From an uncultured Verrucomicrobiae bacterium (GTDB lineage Bacteria; Verrucomicrobiota; Verrucomicrobiia; Limisphaerales; AAA164-E04), in assembly GCA_951813855.1 (NCBI GenBank), contig OX638380.1:2992876-3056875 (forward strand): a stretch of DNA of 64,000 bases, written 5' to 3'. Under the pieces are notes generated by a model that did no database searches, was not told the DNA's origin, and worked only from the letters and a program-made list of their open reading frames with translations. Below are positions 25,686-34,657 of the stretch, piece after piece. The position numbers were made by a program, and so were the translations under genes. Positions within the stretch are counted from its first letter, which is position 1; every line of letters begins with the position of its first letter.

Positions 25686-27572
25686 TTATTTGGGAATGAT
25701 TTCCAACTCCTCCCAGCGGGCGTAGAGTGAGGCGGTCCGTTTCCGGGCGGCCTCCAACTGCTGGTTCAGTTCCTTGGTCCGGTCACCGTGTTCCTTATGG
25801 AAATCCGGAGAGGAAAAGATCGCTTCCAGACGTTCGATTTCCTGTTCGGCTTCCATAATCTGAGCTTCCATGCCTTCCAGTTCGCAGGATTCCTTCCACG
25901 AGAGTTTGCGACGTTTTTCTTTGGAAGGAGTCGGCTTGCAGAATGAATTCGGAGGCGACGGTTTGGGTTCGTCGGCGGGTTTTTCGAGCCGTTGCCGTTT
26001 CTCCAGATAATAATCGTAATTGCCGACGCTGTACGTCACCTGGCTTTCGGCTTCGAACGCCAGAATACCCGTGCAGATTCGGTTCAAAAAGTAACGGTCG
26101 TGGCTGACCGCCACGATGACGCCGGGAAAGGCGGCCAGTGCTTCTTCGAGCACTCTGAGAGTGTTCAGGTCCAAGTCGTTGGTAGGTTCGTCGAGTAACA
26201 GGAAATTGCCTCCTTGCTTAAGAATGACGGCCAAAAGCAAGCGGCTCCGTTCGCCGCCGGACAGGAGTTTGATCTTGGTGTCGATACGATCCTCGGAGAA
26301 CAGGAATTGCTTCAAATAACCACGGAGCGAGAGGCTCTTCTGACCGAATATCACGAACTCGCTGCCATCACCGACCGCTTCGATGAGCCGGTGTTCCGGG
26401 TTGAGTTGGAGGCGAGTCTGGTCCACGTAGTTGAACCGGATCAGTTGCCCTATCTTGACTGTTCCGGAGTTCGGAGCCAATTGCCCCATGATCACTTTCA
26501 GAAGCGTGGTCTTGCCGGCGCCGTTGCAGCCGACGATGCCGATTTTCATCCCCGCATGAAAATTGAAATGCAGATTTTGAAACAGGGTGCGTCCTCCGAG
26601 CGCGTGGCCCACGTTGACCAAATCCACGATGCGGTTCCCCATGGCGGGAGGCGGAGGAATCAGTAGATTGACGGTTTCTTCGGTTTCGACGGCGGTTTGG
26701 GCGGCGACGGCTTCGAAGCGGTCGATGCGGCTTTTGGCTTTGGTGGTTCGGGCCTTCGGGCCTCGCCTGACCCATTCCAGTTCCCGCCGCAGGAACATCT
26801 GCCGGCGTTTTTCGGCGATGGCTTCACTGGTGCGGCGTTGGGCGCTGGCCTCCAGATAACGGGTGTAATTGCCTTTGTAGGGATAGAACAAACCGTTGGC
26901 CAATTCGACGATCCGGTTGGTGACGCGGTCCAGAAAGTAACGGTCGTGAGTGACGAGCAACAGGGCACCCGGATATTTTTCCAGGAACTTGACCATCCAG
27001 AGGATGGATTCGTTGTCCAAGTGGTTGGTTGGTTCGTCGAGAATCAACAGTTCTGGCCGGGCGATCAGAGCTTGGCACAGGGCGACGCGCCGTTGTTCGC
27101 CGCCGGAAAGATCGCTTACGGCACGTCCCTTTTCCGGAACTCGCAGGTGGGTCATGGCGGTTCGGATCCGTTGATCCAGATGCCAGCCGTCCAAAGCCAG
27201 GATTTGCTGCTCGATGCTCTCGTGGCGGGAAGAATCGGCGGGAAGCGTTTCGAACTCCTTGATCAGGCCCAAGACTTCCCGGGCTCCGGAACGGATACTT
27301 TCCTCGACGGTGTGTTCGGGATTTAATTCCAGTTCCTGAGGCAGATAGCCGAGCCGCAGGCCGTTTCGGGGAATTACCGATCCGGAATCCGGAGCGAGTT
27401 GTCCGGACAGGATTCTCAGGAAAGTCGATTTGCCCGAACCGTTGTGACCCACCAAGCCGACCCGGTCGTTTTCGCAAATGGTCAAGGAGGTGCCCTTGAG
27501 GACCGTTTGAAGATCATAGGTCAACTTCAGATCCTTGGCGGCCAGAAGGGAATTGGGTGGCGTTTCCGGCAT
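25686..27572 (-). CDS. ABC-F family ATP-binding protein (Uup-like)
   Basis: 628 aa from the ATG at 27572; ATG 27614 is an alternative, and the frame opens at 27836 without homology. Two ABC domains without membrane segments. Walker A motifs are GHNGSGKST (about 42-50) and GCNGAGKTT. Signatures are LSGGEQRRVALCQALI and LSGGERSRLLLAVILK, with LDEPTNHLD and LDEPTNDLD Walker B regions. An arm-linker with YLEASAQRR lies between the domains. The C-terminal ~80 residues form a coiled coil (AQIMEAEQEIERLEAIF), as in Uup. ABC-F proteins act on ribosomes to resolve stalls, and Uup also affects transposon excision. Cytosolic. Convergent with the phosphatase gene and divergent from the Gfo/Idh gene. Confidence 0.92.
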   Translation of the reverse strand: MPETPPNSLLAAKDLKLTYDLQTVLKGTSLTICENDRVGLVGHNGSGKSTFLRILSGQLAPDSGSVIPRNGLRLGYLPQELELNPEHTVEESIRSGAREVLGLIKEFETLPADSSRHESIEQQILALDGWHLDQRIRTAMTHLRVPEKGRAVSDLSGGEQRRVALCQALIARPELLILDEPTNHLDNESILWMVKFLEKYPGALLLVTHDRYFLDRVTNRIVELANGLFYPYKGNYTRYLEASAQRRTSEAIAEKRRQMFLRRELEWVRRGPKARTTKAKSRIDRFEAVAAQTAVETEETVNLLIPPPPAMGNRIVDLVNVGHALGGRTLFQNLHFNFHAGMKIGIVGCNGAGKTTLLKVIMGQLAPNSGTVKIGQLIRFNYVDQTRLQLNPEHRLIEAVGDGSEFVIFGQKSLSLRGYLKQFLFSEDRIDTKIKLLSGGERSRLLLAVILKQGGNFLLLDEPTNDLDLNTLRVLEEALAAFPGVIVAVSHDRYFLNRICTGILAFEAESQVTYSVGNYDYYLEKRQRLEKPADEPKPSPPNSFCKPTPSKEKRRKLSWKESCELEGMEAQIMEAEQEIERLEAIFSSPDFHKEHGDRTKELNQQLEAARKRTASLYARWEELEIIPK

Positions 27573-27711
27573 GGTAAAGCGGCACTGAGCGAGTGCGACG
27601 CCCGCTTGGTTCATAATGGCGACCGCCGTTGGACTCAAGACCGGAAAAGCGGCTAATTCGAAAGTGCTTGTCAGGAGAGTTCGGTTTGGGGGACAGTCGG
27701 CCTCCGGAATT

Positions 27712-28815
27712 ATGAGCGAGAGCAAGTGTCGTTGGGGATTTTTGAGTGCCGCCTGGATCGGGATGAAAAACTGGCAGTCGGTGGCTCTTTCCGGTAACGG
27801 AGAACTGGTTGCTGTCGCCAGCCGCGATCGTTCCAAGGCGGAGGCCTGGATCGACGAATGTTCGGGGCAGGTCCCTTTTGCCCGTCGCCCTGAGGCCGTT
27901 TCGGGATACGATGCACTGCTGGCCCGGGATGATATCGATGCCGTCTACCTTCCGTTGCCAACCGGAGTTCGGGCAGATTGGGCGATCAAGGCGGCTCAAG
28001 CCGGCAAGCATGTCCTATGCGAAAAACCCTGCGGAGTCGACGTTCCAGAATTGGAATCCATCTTGGATGCCTGTAAGGCCGCGGGAGTACAGTTCATGGA
28101 CGGAGTCATGTTCATGCACAGCAAACGGTTGGATTCGTTGCGCCGGACGATCGACGACGGCAGTTCATTGGGTCAGCTGCAACGGATCGTCTCCCAGTTC
28201 TCCTTTTGCGCCGAAGAAGATTTTCTGACCGGCAACATCCGCATGCACAGCTCTTTGGAGCCTTTAGGGTGCTTGGGTGATTTGGGATGGTACAACATCC
28301 GCTTCAGTCTCTGGGCCATGGACTATCAGATGCCCGAACGGGTCAGTGGGCGATTGCTCCAAGGCTCGGCCAGGGAAAACAGTCCCAATCCCGTACCGAC
28401 GGCATTTTCCGGAGAATTGTTTTTTCCGGGGAACGTGACGGCGAGTTTCTACTGCTCGTTTCTGACGGCTAATCAACAGTGGGCCAATTTGTGCGGCACC
28501 AAAGGCAATGTGCACTTGGACGATTTCGTCGTGCCTTGTTACGGCAGCGAAGTGAGTTACACGGTGGCCCAGATGACCGGTCATCAACAGGTTTGCGATT
28601 TCAACATGGAACGTCGGGAGCGTCGAATCGTCGATCAGGAATACAGCAACGGCCATCCCTCGGCCCAGGAGACGCAAATGATTCGACATTTCTCCGAGCT
28701 CGTATTGCAGGGTAAAGTCGAATCGCATTGGAGCGAAATCGCATTGAAAACTCAGAAAGTGATGATGGCCGCATTGGACTCCAGTCGCGACAACGGAGCC
28801 GAGGTGAAGGTTTGA
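27712..28815 (+). CDS. Gfo/Idh/MocA family NAD(P)-dependent oxidoreductase
   Basis: 367 aa from ATG 27712; the open frame starts at 27616 but the family N-terminus begins here. Rossmann N-domain (WGFLSAAWIGMKNW, an altered glycine loop; ELVAVASRD), then DDIDAVYLPLPTGVRADWAI and the cofactor-adjacent motif HVLCEKP (Glu104-Lys105-Pro106), typical of the family. The C-terminal alpha/beta domain carries GCLGDLGWYNIRF. The protein likely oxidises or reduces a sugar, inositol or related polyol; substrate unknown. No export signal. It is divergent from the ABC-F gene, sharing a ~140-bp promoter region. Confidence 0.9.
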   Translation: MSESKCRWGFLSAAWIGMKNWQSVALSGNGELVAVASRDRSKAEAWIDECSGQVPFARRPEAVSGYDALLARDDIDAVYLPLPTGVRADWAIKAAQAGKHVLCEKPCGVDVPELESILDACKAAGVQFMDGVMFMHSKRLDSLRRTIDDGSSLGQLQRIVSQFSFCAEEDFLTGNIRMHSSLEPLGCLGDLGWYNIRFSLWAMDYQMPERVSGRLLQGSARENSPNPVPTAFSGELFFPGNVTASFYCSFLTANQQWANLCGTKGNVHLDDFVVPCYGSEVSYTVAQMTGHQQVCDFNMERRERRIVDQEYSNGHPSAQETQMIRHFSELVLQGKVESHWSEIALKTQKVMMAALDSSRDNGAEVKV

Positions 28816-29263
28816 TTTGATCGTCGTTCGATCATCGGTCGGTCGAGGTGTGGTCTCCTTGGGAGGCAATCTTCTACTGTGATGATTCTAGCTATCTAAA
28901 GTCGGTGGGATTCCGGTCGCATCGAAGATAGCGGTTGATTAATGCCAGATAGCGTTTCATCGTTTGATAGAGTTTTTTGAGGGCCTTGTTTATCGCAATA
29001 TACTATTATTTGATAAGTCGTTATTTTGAAAGAAACAAATCGTAGCTCCTTGATAGACAATGACTTCTGGCACATGGTTTGTTGCTCGAAATCCCGCTGA
29101 AAAAAAGGCCGCTATCAAATCTTGCATGCCTCTCCCGATATTAGAACCCGGCACAGGTTTAGAACACGCCCCCTGTGTGTTACATGGGAAGAAGGAAACT
29201 GAACGGGCTGGAAATCTTTGACCAGTTAAATGGAAAGACAAGCAGAATAGTATGGGTGAGAAG
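28816..29263. other. Intergenic region at the GC/AT boundary of the accessory island
   Basis: Base composition falls clearly from GC-rich to AT-rich within this 450 bp. A 95-aa minus-strand frame (28990-29277) starts with ATG and overlaps the end of the nuclease-like gene by 14 bp, so it could be a third gene of that operon. It resembles nothing known and its first half looks random; it is not called. No tRNA or obvious attachment site was found. Confidence 0.45.
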
Positions 29264-29737
29264 TTAACGAAGTGCATTCGTCAATTTATCATTACAGTTC
29301 ATAACCTTAATCGGTTGTGAATCTTTATGAAAATTTATATAATTTTTAATTTCCTTCAGTTGTTGAACTTGTTTTCTCGTTCTTGTGCCGGACACTAATA
29401 TAGGAATTAATTTAACGTGTTCGTTTTTCGAAATATGTTGTTCTGCAATCTGAGAGCCGGCCCGTAATTGTGAAATAACTTTTTTGGTGTGAAATCTGCC
29501 GCTTTTAAGTTCAATTGGGGCGACCAAAATGAGATCACGATCACAATTTGCAATTAAAAGGTAATCGCATCGAATTTGTTTTTTTGAAAGTGGAGAATTA
29601 CAATTATCAAAATCCACGGTAAATCTTTTAGGCGAAATATCGGTTAACTTTATACCGCAACCTTTTTTACGTAATTTACCATGGGTGAGGCAGTTCTTGT
29701 TAAATTTGTCGCGAATCTGATCAATTGATTGCTTCAT
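29264..29737 (-). CDS. Small PD-(D/E)XK nuclease-like protein paired with AAA ATPase
   Basis: 157 aa from ATG 29737. This start is chosen because ATGA (29734-29737) overlaps the stop codon of the upstream ATPase gene, a classic sign of translational coupling. The central part matches a PD-(D/E)XK nuclease core: Asp58 (RCDYLL), then a beta strand with Glu76-x-Lys78 (APIELKSG), then a helix with Gln90 (VISQLRAGSQIAEQ). The N-terminus is Lys-rich (KLRKKGCGIK). The family is not recognised; nuclease activity is inferred from the motif only. It is AT-rich, unlike the host, which suggests horizontal transfer. Likely the effector of an ATPase-nuclease defence module. Confidence 0.72.
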   Translation of the reverse strand: MKQSIDQIRDKFNKNCLTHGKLRKKGCGIKLTDISPKRFTVDFDNCNSPLSKKQIRCDYLLIANCDRDLILVAPIELKSGRFHTKKVISQLRAGSQIAEQHISKNEHVKLIPILVSGTRTRKQVQQLKEIKNYINFHKDSQPIKVMNCNDKLTNALR

Positions 29738-31245
29738 TGATTTATAACGTAGCCTGTGATATCTGCCCAATCGTTATGAAGTGTAGTAACAACGTCTTCA
29801 AATTGTGTGGGATACAATCCGCATTCATTAAGCTGAATTTCTTTGACTATTGATCCCTTAGGACGTAGTTTGGGTTCGAACAACCAAACACCTACTTGTT
29901 TGGGCTGTAGAGTTGCCTTATAGTCACGTTTAGCTACGGGGAGTTTGGAACGTCTTACAATGTTAGCTAGTTCATCCACCAACCATTCACTGTGTGTAGT
30001 AACTATTACTCTAATACCCTTGTCGACGAGCGTCGCTAGTTGCCGAACCAATTCAACCTGCATGGCTGGATGCAAGTGAGACTCTGGTTCCTCGACAATC
30101 AAGACATTATTGGGTTCGACTAGATGACGCAGATATAATACCACTGGTGCAAGTTCTGAAACCATGGATGAAGCGTTTGCAAGTTCAAGATCTTCATTCC
30201 ATCCTTGAGGACGGTAAATGAAACGTGGGTAATTGATGAGAGGTGTTTGAGTTACATTAATTGATCCACGAAGAATTTGATTTTCTAATGCCTCGCTATA
30301 ATCTAGATTTTTTCTTAGGCTTCTTTTATTGTCTTGAGTTATCGATAATAGTTGCTGGAGAAAATCTGCCATGACGCCTGATAGTGTTGAAGTGCCTTCA
30401 GAGGAGAGAATGCCTGCCGCTGACGCACTTGCAATCAAAGCCTTGACTAGCAAGCTGTGTGCATGCATAATACCGGTTCGATCTGCAGGGAGGTAGTATG
30501 CAGACAATTTCATTGGATTGATGAGGCTTGGATGATATCCATCTATTATCATTAGCCAATATCTCAATATTTCATACTTCTGAAGTTCAATGTCTACTTT
30601 TGATTTTTCTCGTAAAAATGAGTGGTGTAATAAATGATCTATACGTCTAAAAACCCGTTTAAATCCACTCCTTGAGTCAGAAGAAAAAGGTATTCTGTCC
30701 GGAATTGTCGATTCGAATTTGATTGTTTGTGCTAGTTTTATTGAATGTTCAATAGATTTTAAACTGCCGAATGTAGGCCCGCGAACAATAATATGAGCTC
30801 GGTTCTTTCCCCCTTTGCGAGTCAGGGAGGCAATGTTGCTGAGACCAAAACAACGTTTAATTTCATCAGAAAAATCATTTGCGGTTTCTTCGAATCTGCA
30901 CTGGATCAATTTTGAAAGTTGAGATGGAAGTGCAATTGAACTTGTTTCTCCCTTGATTTGCTTTTTATTATATGGGAGCGTTTTATTCAGTATTGATTTA
31001 AGTTCTTCTAGAGATAAATCAGGTATTCGTTGATTTCGTTTGTTAAATATAGTGTGGCGAAATAGTCTATGAGAAAAGAATTCAAGATTGCTGAAATGAC
31101 GATGCAGAGCGTAGATTAATATCGCCAGATAAGATTTTCCAGTGTTACTCGGTCCGACGAAAACCGTCAAAGGGCGTAGATCAATTCTGGCCTTGACGAT
31201 CGGCCCGAAATCCCTGATCTCTAGTTCGGTTGATTCTTCCATCAT
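29734..31245 (-). CDS. AAA/SMC-like ATPase (OLD/AAA_15 type), putative defence sensor
   Basis: 503 aa from ATG 31245, which has GGAAG a few bases upstream; a TTG at 31275 is possible but weaker. Motif positions counted from that TTG: Walker A GPSNTGKS (41-48), a long helical insert, the ABC-type signature region NASSMVSELAP (367-377), Walker B VLIVEEPESHLHP (391-403) and an H-loop TTHS (426-429). It has the split-ATPase layout of OLD, RecF and Septu/Gabija-type defence ATPases but no TOPRIM domain of its own. The partner gene overlaps by four bases and encodes a PD-(D/E)XK-like protein, so a sensor/effector pair is likely. Markedly AT-rich. Family name unknown. Confidence 0.82.
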   Translation of the reverse strand: MMEESTELEIRDFGPIVKARIDLRPLTVFVGPSNTGKSYLAILIYALHRHFSNLEFFSHRLFRHTIFNKRNQRIPDLSLEELKSILNKTLPYNKKQIKGETSSIALPSQLSKLIQCRFEETANDFSDEIKRCFGLSNIASLTRKGGKNRAHIIVRGPTFGSLKSIEHSIKLAQTIKFESTIPDRIPFSSDSRSGFKRVFRRIDHLLHHSFLREKSKVDIELQKYEILRYWLMIIDGYHPSLINPMKLSAYYLPADRTGIMHAHSLLVKALIASASAAGILSSEGTSTLSGVMADFLQQLLSITQDNKRSLRKNLDYSEALENQILRGSINVTQTPLINYPRFIYRPQGWNEDLELANASSMVSELAPVVLYLRHLVEPNNVLIVEEPESHLHPAMQVELVRQLATLVDKGIRVIVTTHSEWLVDELANIVRRSKLPVAKRDYKATLQPKQVGVWLFEPKLRPKGSIVKEIQLNECGLYPTQFEDVVTTLHNDWADITGYVINQ

Positions 31246-31294
31246 TTTTTCTTCCGTTCGGGCAGTATTGAACAAGCGTTTCCGAAGGTCAAGT

Positions 31295-31324
31295 AAAATA
31301 TGAAGATTAATTTTATTTTTTCAA
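31295..31324 (-). promoter_or_regulatory. Candidate sigma-70 promoter of the ATPase-nuclease module
   Basis: On the minus strand TTGAAA (-35) and TATTTT (-10) are separated by 18 bp in an AT-rich stretch, about 50 nt before the ATG at 31245. It agrees at 4-5 of 6 positions per box, which is moderate in AT-rich DNA. Confidence 0.4.
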
Positions 31325-32169
31325 ATTGACCGTGTTTGATTGACATCTGGCGAACTGCTAACCTTCTCCGTCAGCAGTTCGGCGGGTTCATTTAGCACTT
31401 GCTCAGAACCGAATTCGACGTGAGGGTCTACGGCGATCTTGGAACGAGAATCCACCACACACGCGAAAACGGCTATTCCAATTCCCAAGCAGTATTCGAT
31501 GGATATTGGAACGATCTCGGTTCGCTAGATGGCGATCGAAAGCGTCGGCAGGTTCGATTCGAGGGCAACTCCGGTTAACCAAATTCACGGAATGATGGAC
31601 GACGAATCCGAAGTCGCCGGGACCGTTCGAATCGTTGAATCATCGAGAGCCAATCCTCCGCAATTCCTCTGCAGCAGTTCTGATCGTGGCGTGGGCCGTC
31701 GCCGAAATCCGGAGGCTCTTCACGTGCTGCTGAGTCGAACGACCGCCTCGAAAAGAAGCGCGTGCCCAGCCGGCATCGATGGGAAAGGTGAACCCGATTT
31801 TCCGATTCTGGATCAACGGCACTTCTCGATTAAACGGGATATTGGCCAGCGTTATTTCCGGGCGAAATTCGGGATGATGAGATATCGGCGAAGGATAGTC
31901 GTAATGGTGACGGGAGGGTACCGAAGCGAGGTGCATTGAGGCTGTTCTGTCAATCGTCCCCTCGAGGATCACCGACATGATCCTCTCGAATTCTCCCCCT
32001 GAACTCGACCGAAAACCGGTTTCGTCCGATATGCGTGATAGCCGCCTCCGACTGTTGATTCAGGTTTTGGTCCGAAAGAGCAATCGGGGAAAACTACGCC
32101 GGTCGATTACCGGTTTTGCCGCTTAAACGTCAGAGGTGACGGTGCGTAATTCAGTTTCAGTGACGGTGC
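31325..32169. other. Intergenic region, no gene recognised
   Basis: About 850 bp that returns to GC-rich composition. Frames of 136 aa (plus, 31529-31939) and 112 aa (minus, 31640-31978) overlap each other and match no family I know. CCGGTcgattACCGG followed by TTTT near 32100-32120 could be a weak plus-strand terminator, but no plus-strand gene precedes it. Confidence 0.4.
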
Positions 32170-33828
32170 TTAGACCGGGAGCATCTTGCGGATTTTCCTT
32201 TCGATTTTGTGGTCGAGGCGGGATCGGGCCAGCAAGCGGAAGAACTCTTCGATGTTGACTTGCGGGGTAATTTTGGGAGCGCCAGGCAGTTCGAGGAAAA
32301 CCGAACCGGTATTAACGATCAGCTGGTATTCACCCGGGACGAGTCTGATACGGGTTTGGACGCAGTCCCATTTTTGCGCCTTCGACAATTCTTGCGCCGC
32401 TTTGTGGGTGCCGGTTCGCCAAGTCGAGCCGTCTCCAAAGACTTCACGTAACGGACGGACTCTGGCCGGTACTTCTCCCAAATCAAGATCGGTTTTGGCA
32501 ATTCGGTGCGAGAGAAGTGATATGCGGTGAGACACCGCGTTCGTCAGTTCCCGACCGGTCCGGAGTCGGTTAGGCAGTTTCATCCAACCGTCACGAACTC
32601 CGAATAGGATGGCGGCGAGCAACCAGTCCTGTTCGACCAGCCGGTAGTTTTCAAATTCGAAGAGTTCCGCGCAATCCCGTCGCAGAAAAAACAGAGTCAA
32701 ACTGTGGGCCAAGGGCGAATCGTGGCGATCGAGCAACTCACTGACGGTGGCGTCGCCGAGTTCGGTCAAGGAAACCAGCGTGTCGCGGAGTAGGCTCAAG
32801 CCTTTCTTGGTTTCGGGTTCGAGGTCTGCCAAGGCTTCGGAGAGGACCTCGATTATCATGTGTTCGATATCGCGGGACCGATCGGAATGTTGCCACGTCA
32901 CGAGCCGTTCGACGACTTTCCAAATGAGTTCCGCTTGGAATCGGACATTGGAGTCGATCTGATTCGAATCGGGATCCTTTGGTTCCGGCAGGGTTGCCTT
33001 GCCCTCCCGAATCCAGGATCTGAGGCCGGCCACCATTGGAGGATCGGGTTTGACCTTGGCCGCCGCGGCATCGGGATCGAACGCAAGTCGACAAATATGA
33101 ACCGCCTGTTCGCTGAGATTGGCGAACAGCAACAACATCGCAATAACCCCTCCAGCAGCTTGGGATATTTCCAGGGGGGCGGTTCTCGCCTCAGGTCCGT
33201 TACTGGGTGGCCAAGGGAGGTCGGAGGTTTTGGTGAACAGTCCTTTTCGGGTTCTGAGTTTGAAATTTCCGGGCGATACGTTGGCGTAGTCTTCGGCGTC
33301 CGTTTCGAAGGTTTTTCGGTCTTCGTTCGTTGGAAAAATGATCGACGCAATCAGGGAAACCGGGAGCGGGGCCGGGATCAGCAACACCCGGTCCGTCCCT
33401 TCGAACTGTTCGGGAAAATGGAAGCGTTTCGAACCTTCGTCAGCGAACCTCATTATCGGGCCCGATAGCCCGGTCAGGCTGAATTCGACGATGCACGGCC
33501 TGAGATAGTTGGCTTCCTTGGTTGCATCTTGGATCGCTTCTCGGGGTACATTCGTAACGAACAGGGGGATCCAGCCGGGGAAGTGATTCAGGGAATCTTC
33601 GTAGTATTTGTTTCCGAAACCGGAGGGCGGCATCACCAGGCCCGCGGCGAGCATGTAGTAGAGATTCAGATGATTAGTGACCAAGAGTCCCGTCGTCGGA
33701 ACATGTGCCGGATTCGTGGCGATCGGTGGCTCTGTCGGCTTGGGCGGAATGGGCGGGTCGGGAGGGTCAGGGGGATACGGCAACTCTCCTTGTTGCGAAG
33801 TCTCCTCGGCACTCGGGGTCGGATCCAT
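32170..33828 (-). CDS. Unrecognised 552-aa protein of the DISARM-like locus
   Basis: Not recognised. Visible parts: a Pro-rich N-terminal linker (residues 17-38, PPDPPDPPIPPKP); a mixed alpha/beta region with LLVTNHLNLYYMLAAGLVMPP and VLLIPAPLPVSLIASIIFPT; a mostly helical middle (residues ~220-440, many Leu/Glu/Arg); and a beta-rich end (TRIRLVPGEYQLIVNTGSVFLELPG) followed by a basic tail. No signal peptide, no transmembrane helix, no HKD (phospholipase D) motif, no methyltransferase motif and no zinc knuckle. Codon use is like an ordinary gene. It is on the same strand as the DrmA, DrmB and UvrD-like genes but 829 bp after them, so it may have its own promoter. A role in the same system is inference from position. 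Confidence 0.7.
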   Translation of the reverse strand: MDPTPSAEETSQQGELPYPPDPPDPPIPPKPTEPPIATNPAHVPTTGLLVTNHLNLYYMLAAGLVMPPSGFGNKYYEDSLNHFPGWIPLFVTNVPREAIQDATKEANYLRPCIVEFSLTGLSGPIMRFADEGSKRFHFPEQFEGTDRVLLIPAPLPVSLIASIIFPTNEDRKTFETDAEDYANVSPGNFKLRTRKGLFTKTSDLPWPPSNGPEARTAPLEISQAAGGVIAMLLLFANLSEQAVHICRLAFDPDAAAAKVKPDPPMVAGLRSWIREGKATLPEPKDPDSNQIDSNVRFQAELIWKVVERLVTWQHSDRSRDIEHMIIEVLSEALADLEPETKKGLSLLRDTLVSLTELGDATVSELLDRHDSPLAHSLTLFFLRRDCAELFEFENYRLVEQDWLLAAILFGVRDGWMKLPNRLRTGRELTNAVSHRISLLSHRIAKTDLDLGEVPARVRPLREVFGDGSTWRTGTHKAAQELSKAQKWDCVQTRIRLVPGEYQLIVNTGSVFLELPGAPKITPQVNIEEFFRLLARSRLDHKIERKIRKMLPV

Positions 33829-34657
33829 TTTAAATCGAAATACGGTAAGGCGATAGCATCCGTCAGTCGGGCCGGTTTTCGACCCGGAACCATATTACGC
33901 CAAAAATAATCGACAAATGCCAGTTTGGTTAAACTTCATCGGAAGGGACTCCGATTCACCGCAGAATCTATTTTTTCGAACGATTCTGAGCAATCAAAAT
34001 CCGCATGCCGCTCGGCCCTGCTTCCTGACCGGACCGAAGAGGAATCCAACGTGCAGTTTGGTTAAACGACAGATCGGCAAGCCGTCGAAATCACCGGAAC
34101 AGTGCCGCCGTTTGAAAGGGCGGATTCGATTATTTCGATCATAGAGCGGGGAGTCTTCGGTGACGGTTCGAATTCTTTTTTCGTTTCGTCTGACGGGCGG
34201 TGATCGGGACTCCGTACCGGGGACTATGGGTGTTAGCCCTCAATCGAGAGAATGCGGTATTGCTGGGGTGCCGGCCGTCGGTTGGGCCGAGGAATCATAC
34301 GACCGGTTGAAACGAGCGCGACGTCATGACGCCAGGCCGTCAAGTGAGTGCCGGCAGGCGAGGTCGAGTTCGGAGAGGATCGGCCGGTGCCGCACACGGA
34401 CTTTTCGGGGTGGCGTTTTTGCGGCAGCCTGGTGCGATTCTCCGGTCGGTTCTCGCCGAGGTATCGTCAGTACGTCGCGGCGTCACCAGTGTAGCCGAAA
34501 CCATTGGATCGGTTGCTCATCCAATTGCTGCGGGTGGTTTCGAAGGAAATCTGTCACTCTGATCATGTTCGGGATGAGGCGAGGATGTTGCCGTGCGGTT
34601 TCGGGGACGAACGGGGATGCCTCGGTCGAAACGGCTACGCTGGGGCGGTTACTGCGA
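33829..34657. other. Long non-coding gap inside the DISARM-like locus
   Basis: 829 bp with only short overlapping frames on both strands, none resembling a protein. It contains the direct repeat noted at 33921-34067. The gap might hold a decayed gene, an RNA gene or the promoter of the 552-aa gene. Confidence 0.45.
33921..34067. repeat. 14-bp direct repeat upstream of the 552-aa gene
   Basis: CAGTTTGGTTAAAC occurs at 33921-33934 and again at 34054-34067, 133 bp apart. A looser match (CATTTGGTTTAAtC) lies near 41013, upstream of the DrmA-like gene. The sites may be operators shared within the island or traces of insertion. Confidence 0.5.

Noticed and set aside
28990..29277. 95-aa minus-strand frame after the nuclease-like gene
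   Set aside because: It overlaps the upstream stop by 14 bp and could be a third gene, but its sequence looks random in the first half and matches nothing known.
31529..31978. Overlapping 136-aa and 112-aa frames between the ATPase and 552-aa genes
   Set aside because: They overlap on opposite strands and neither has a recognisable motif, ribosome binding site or family pattern.
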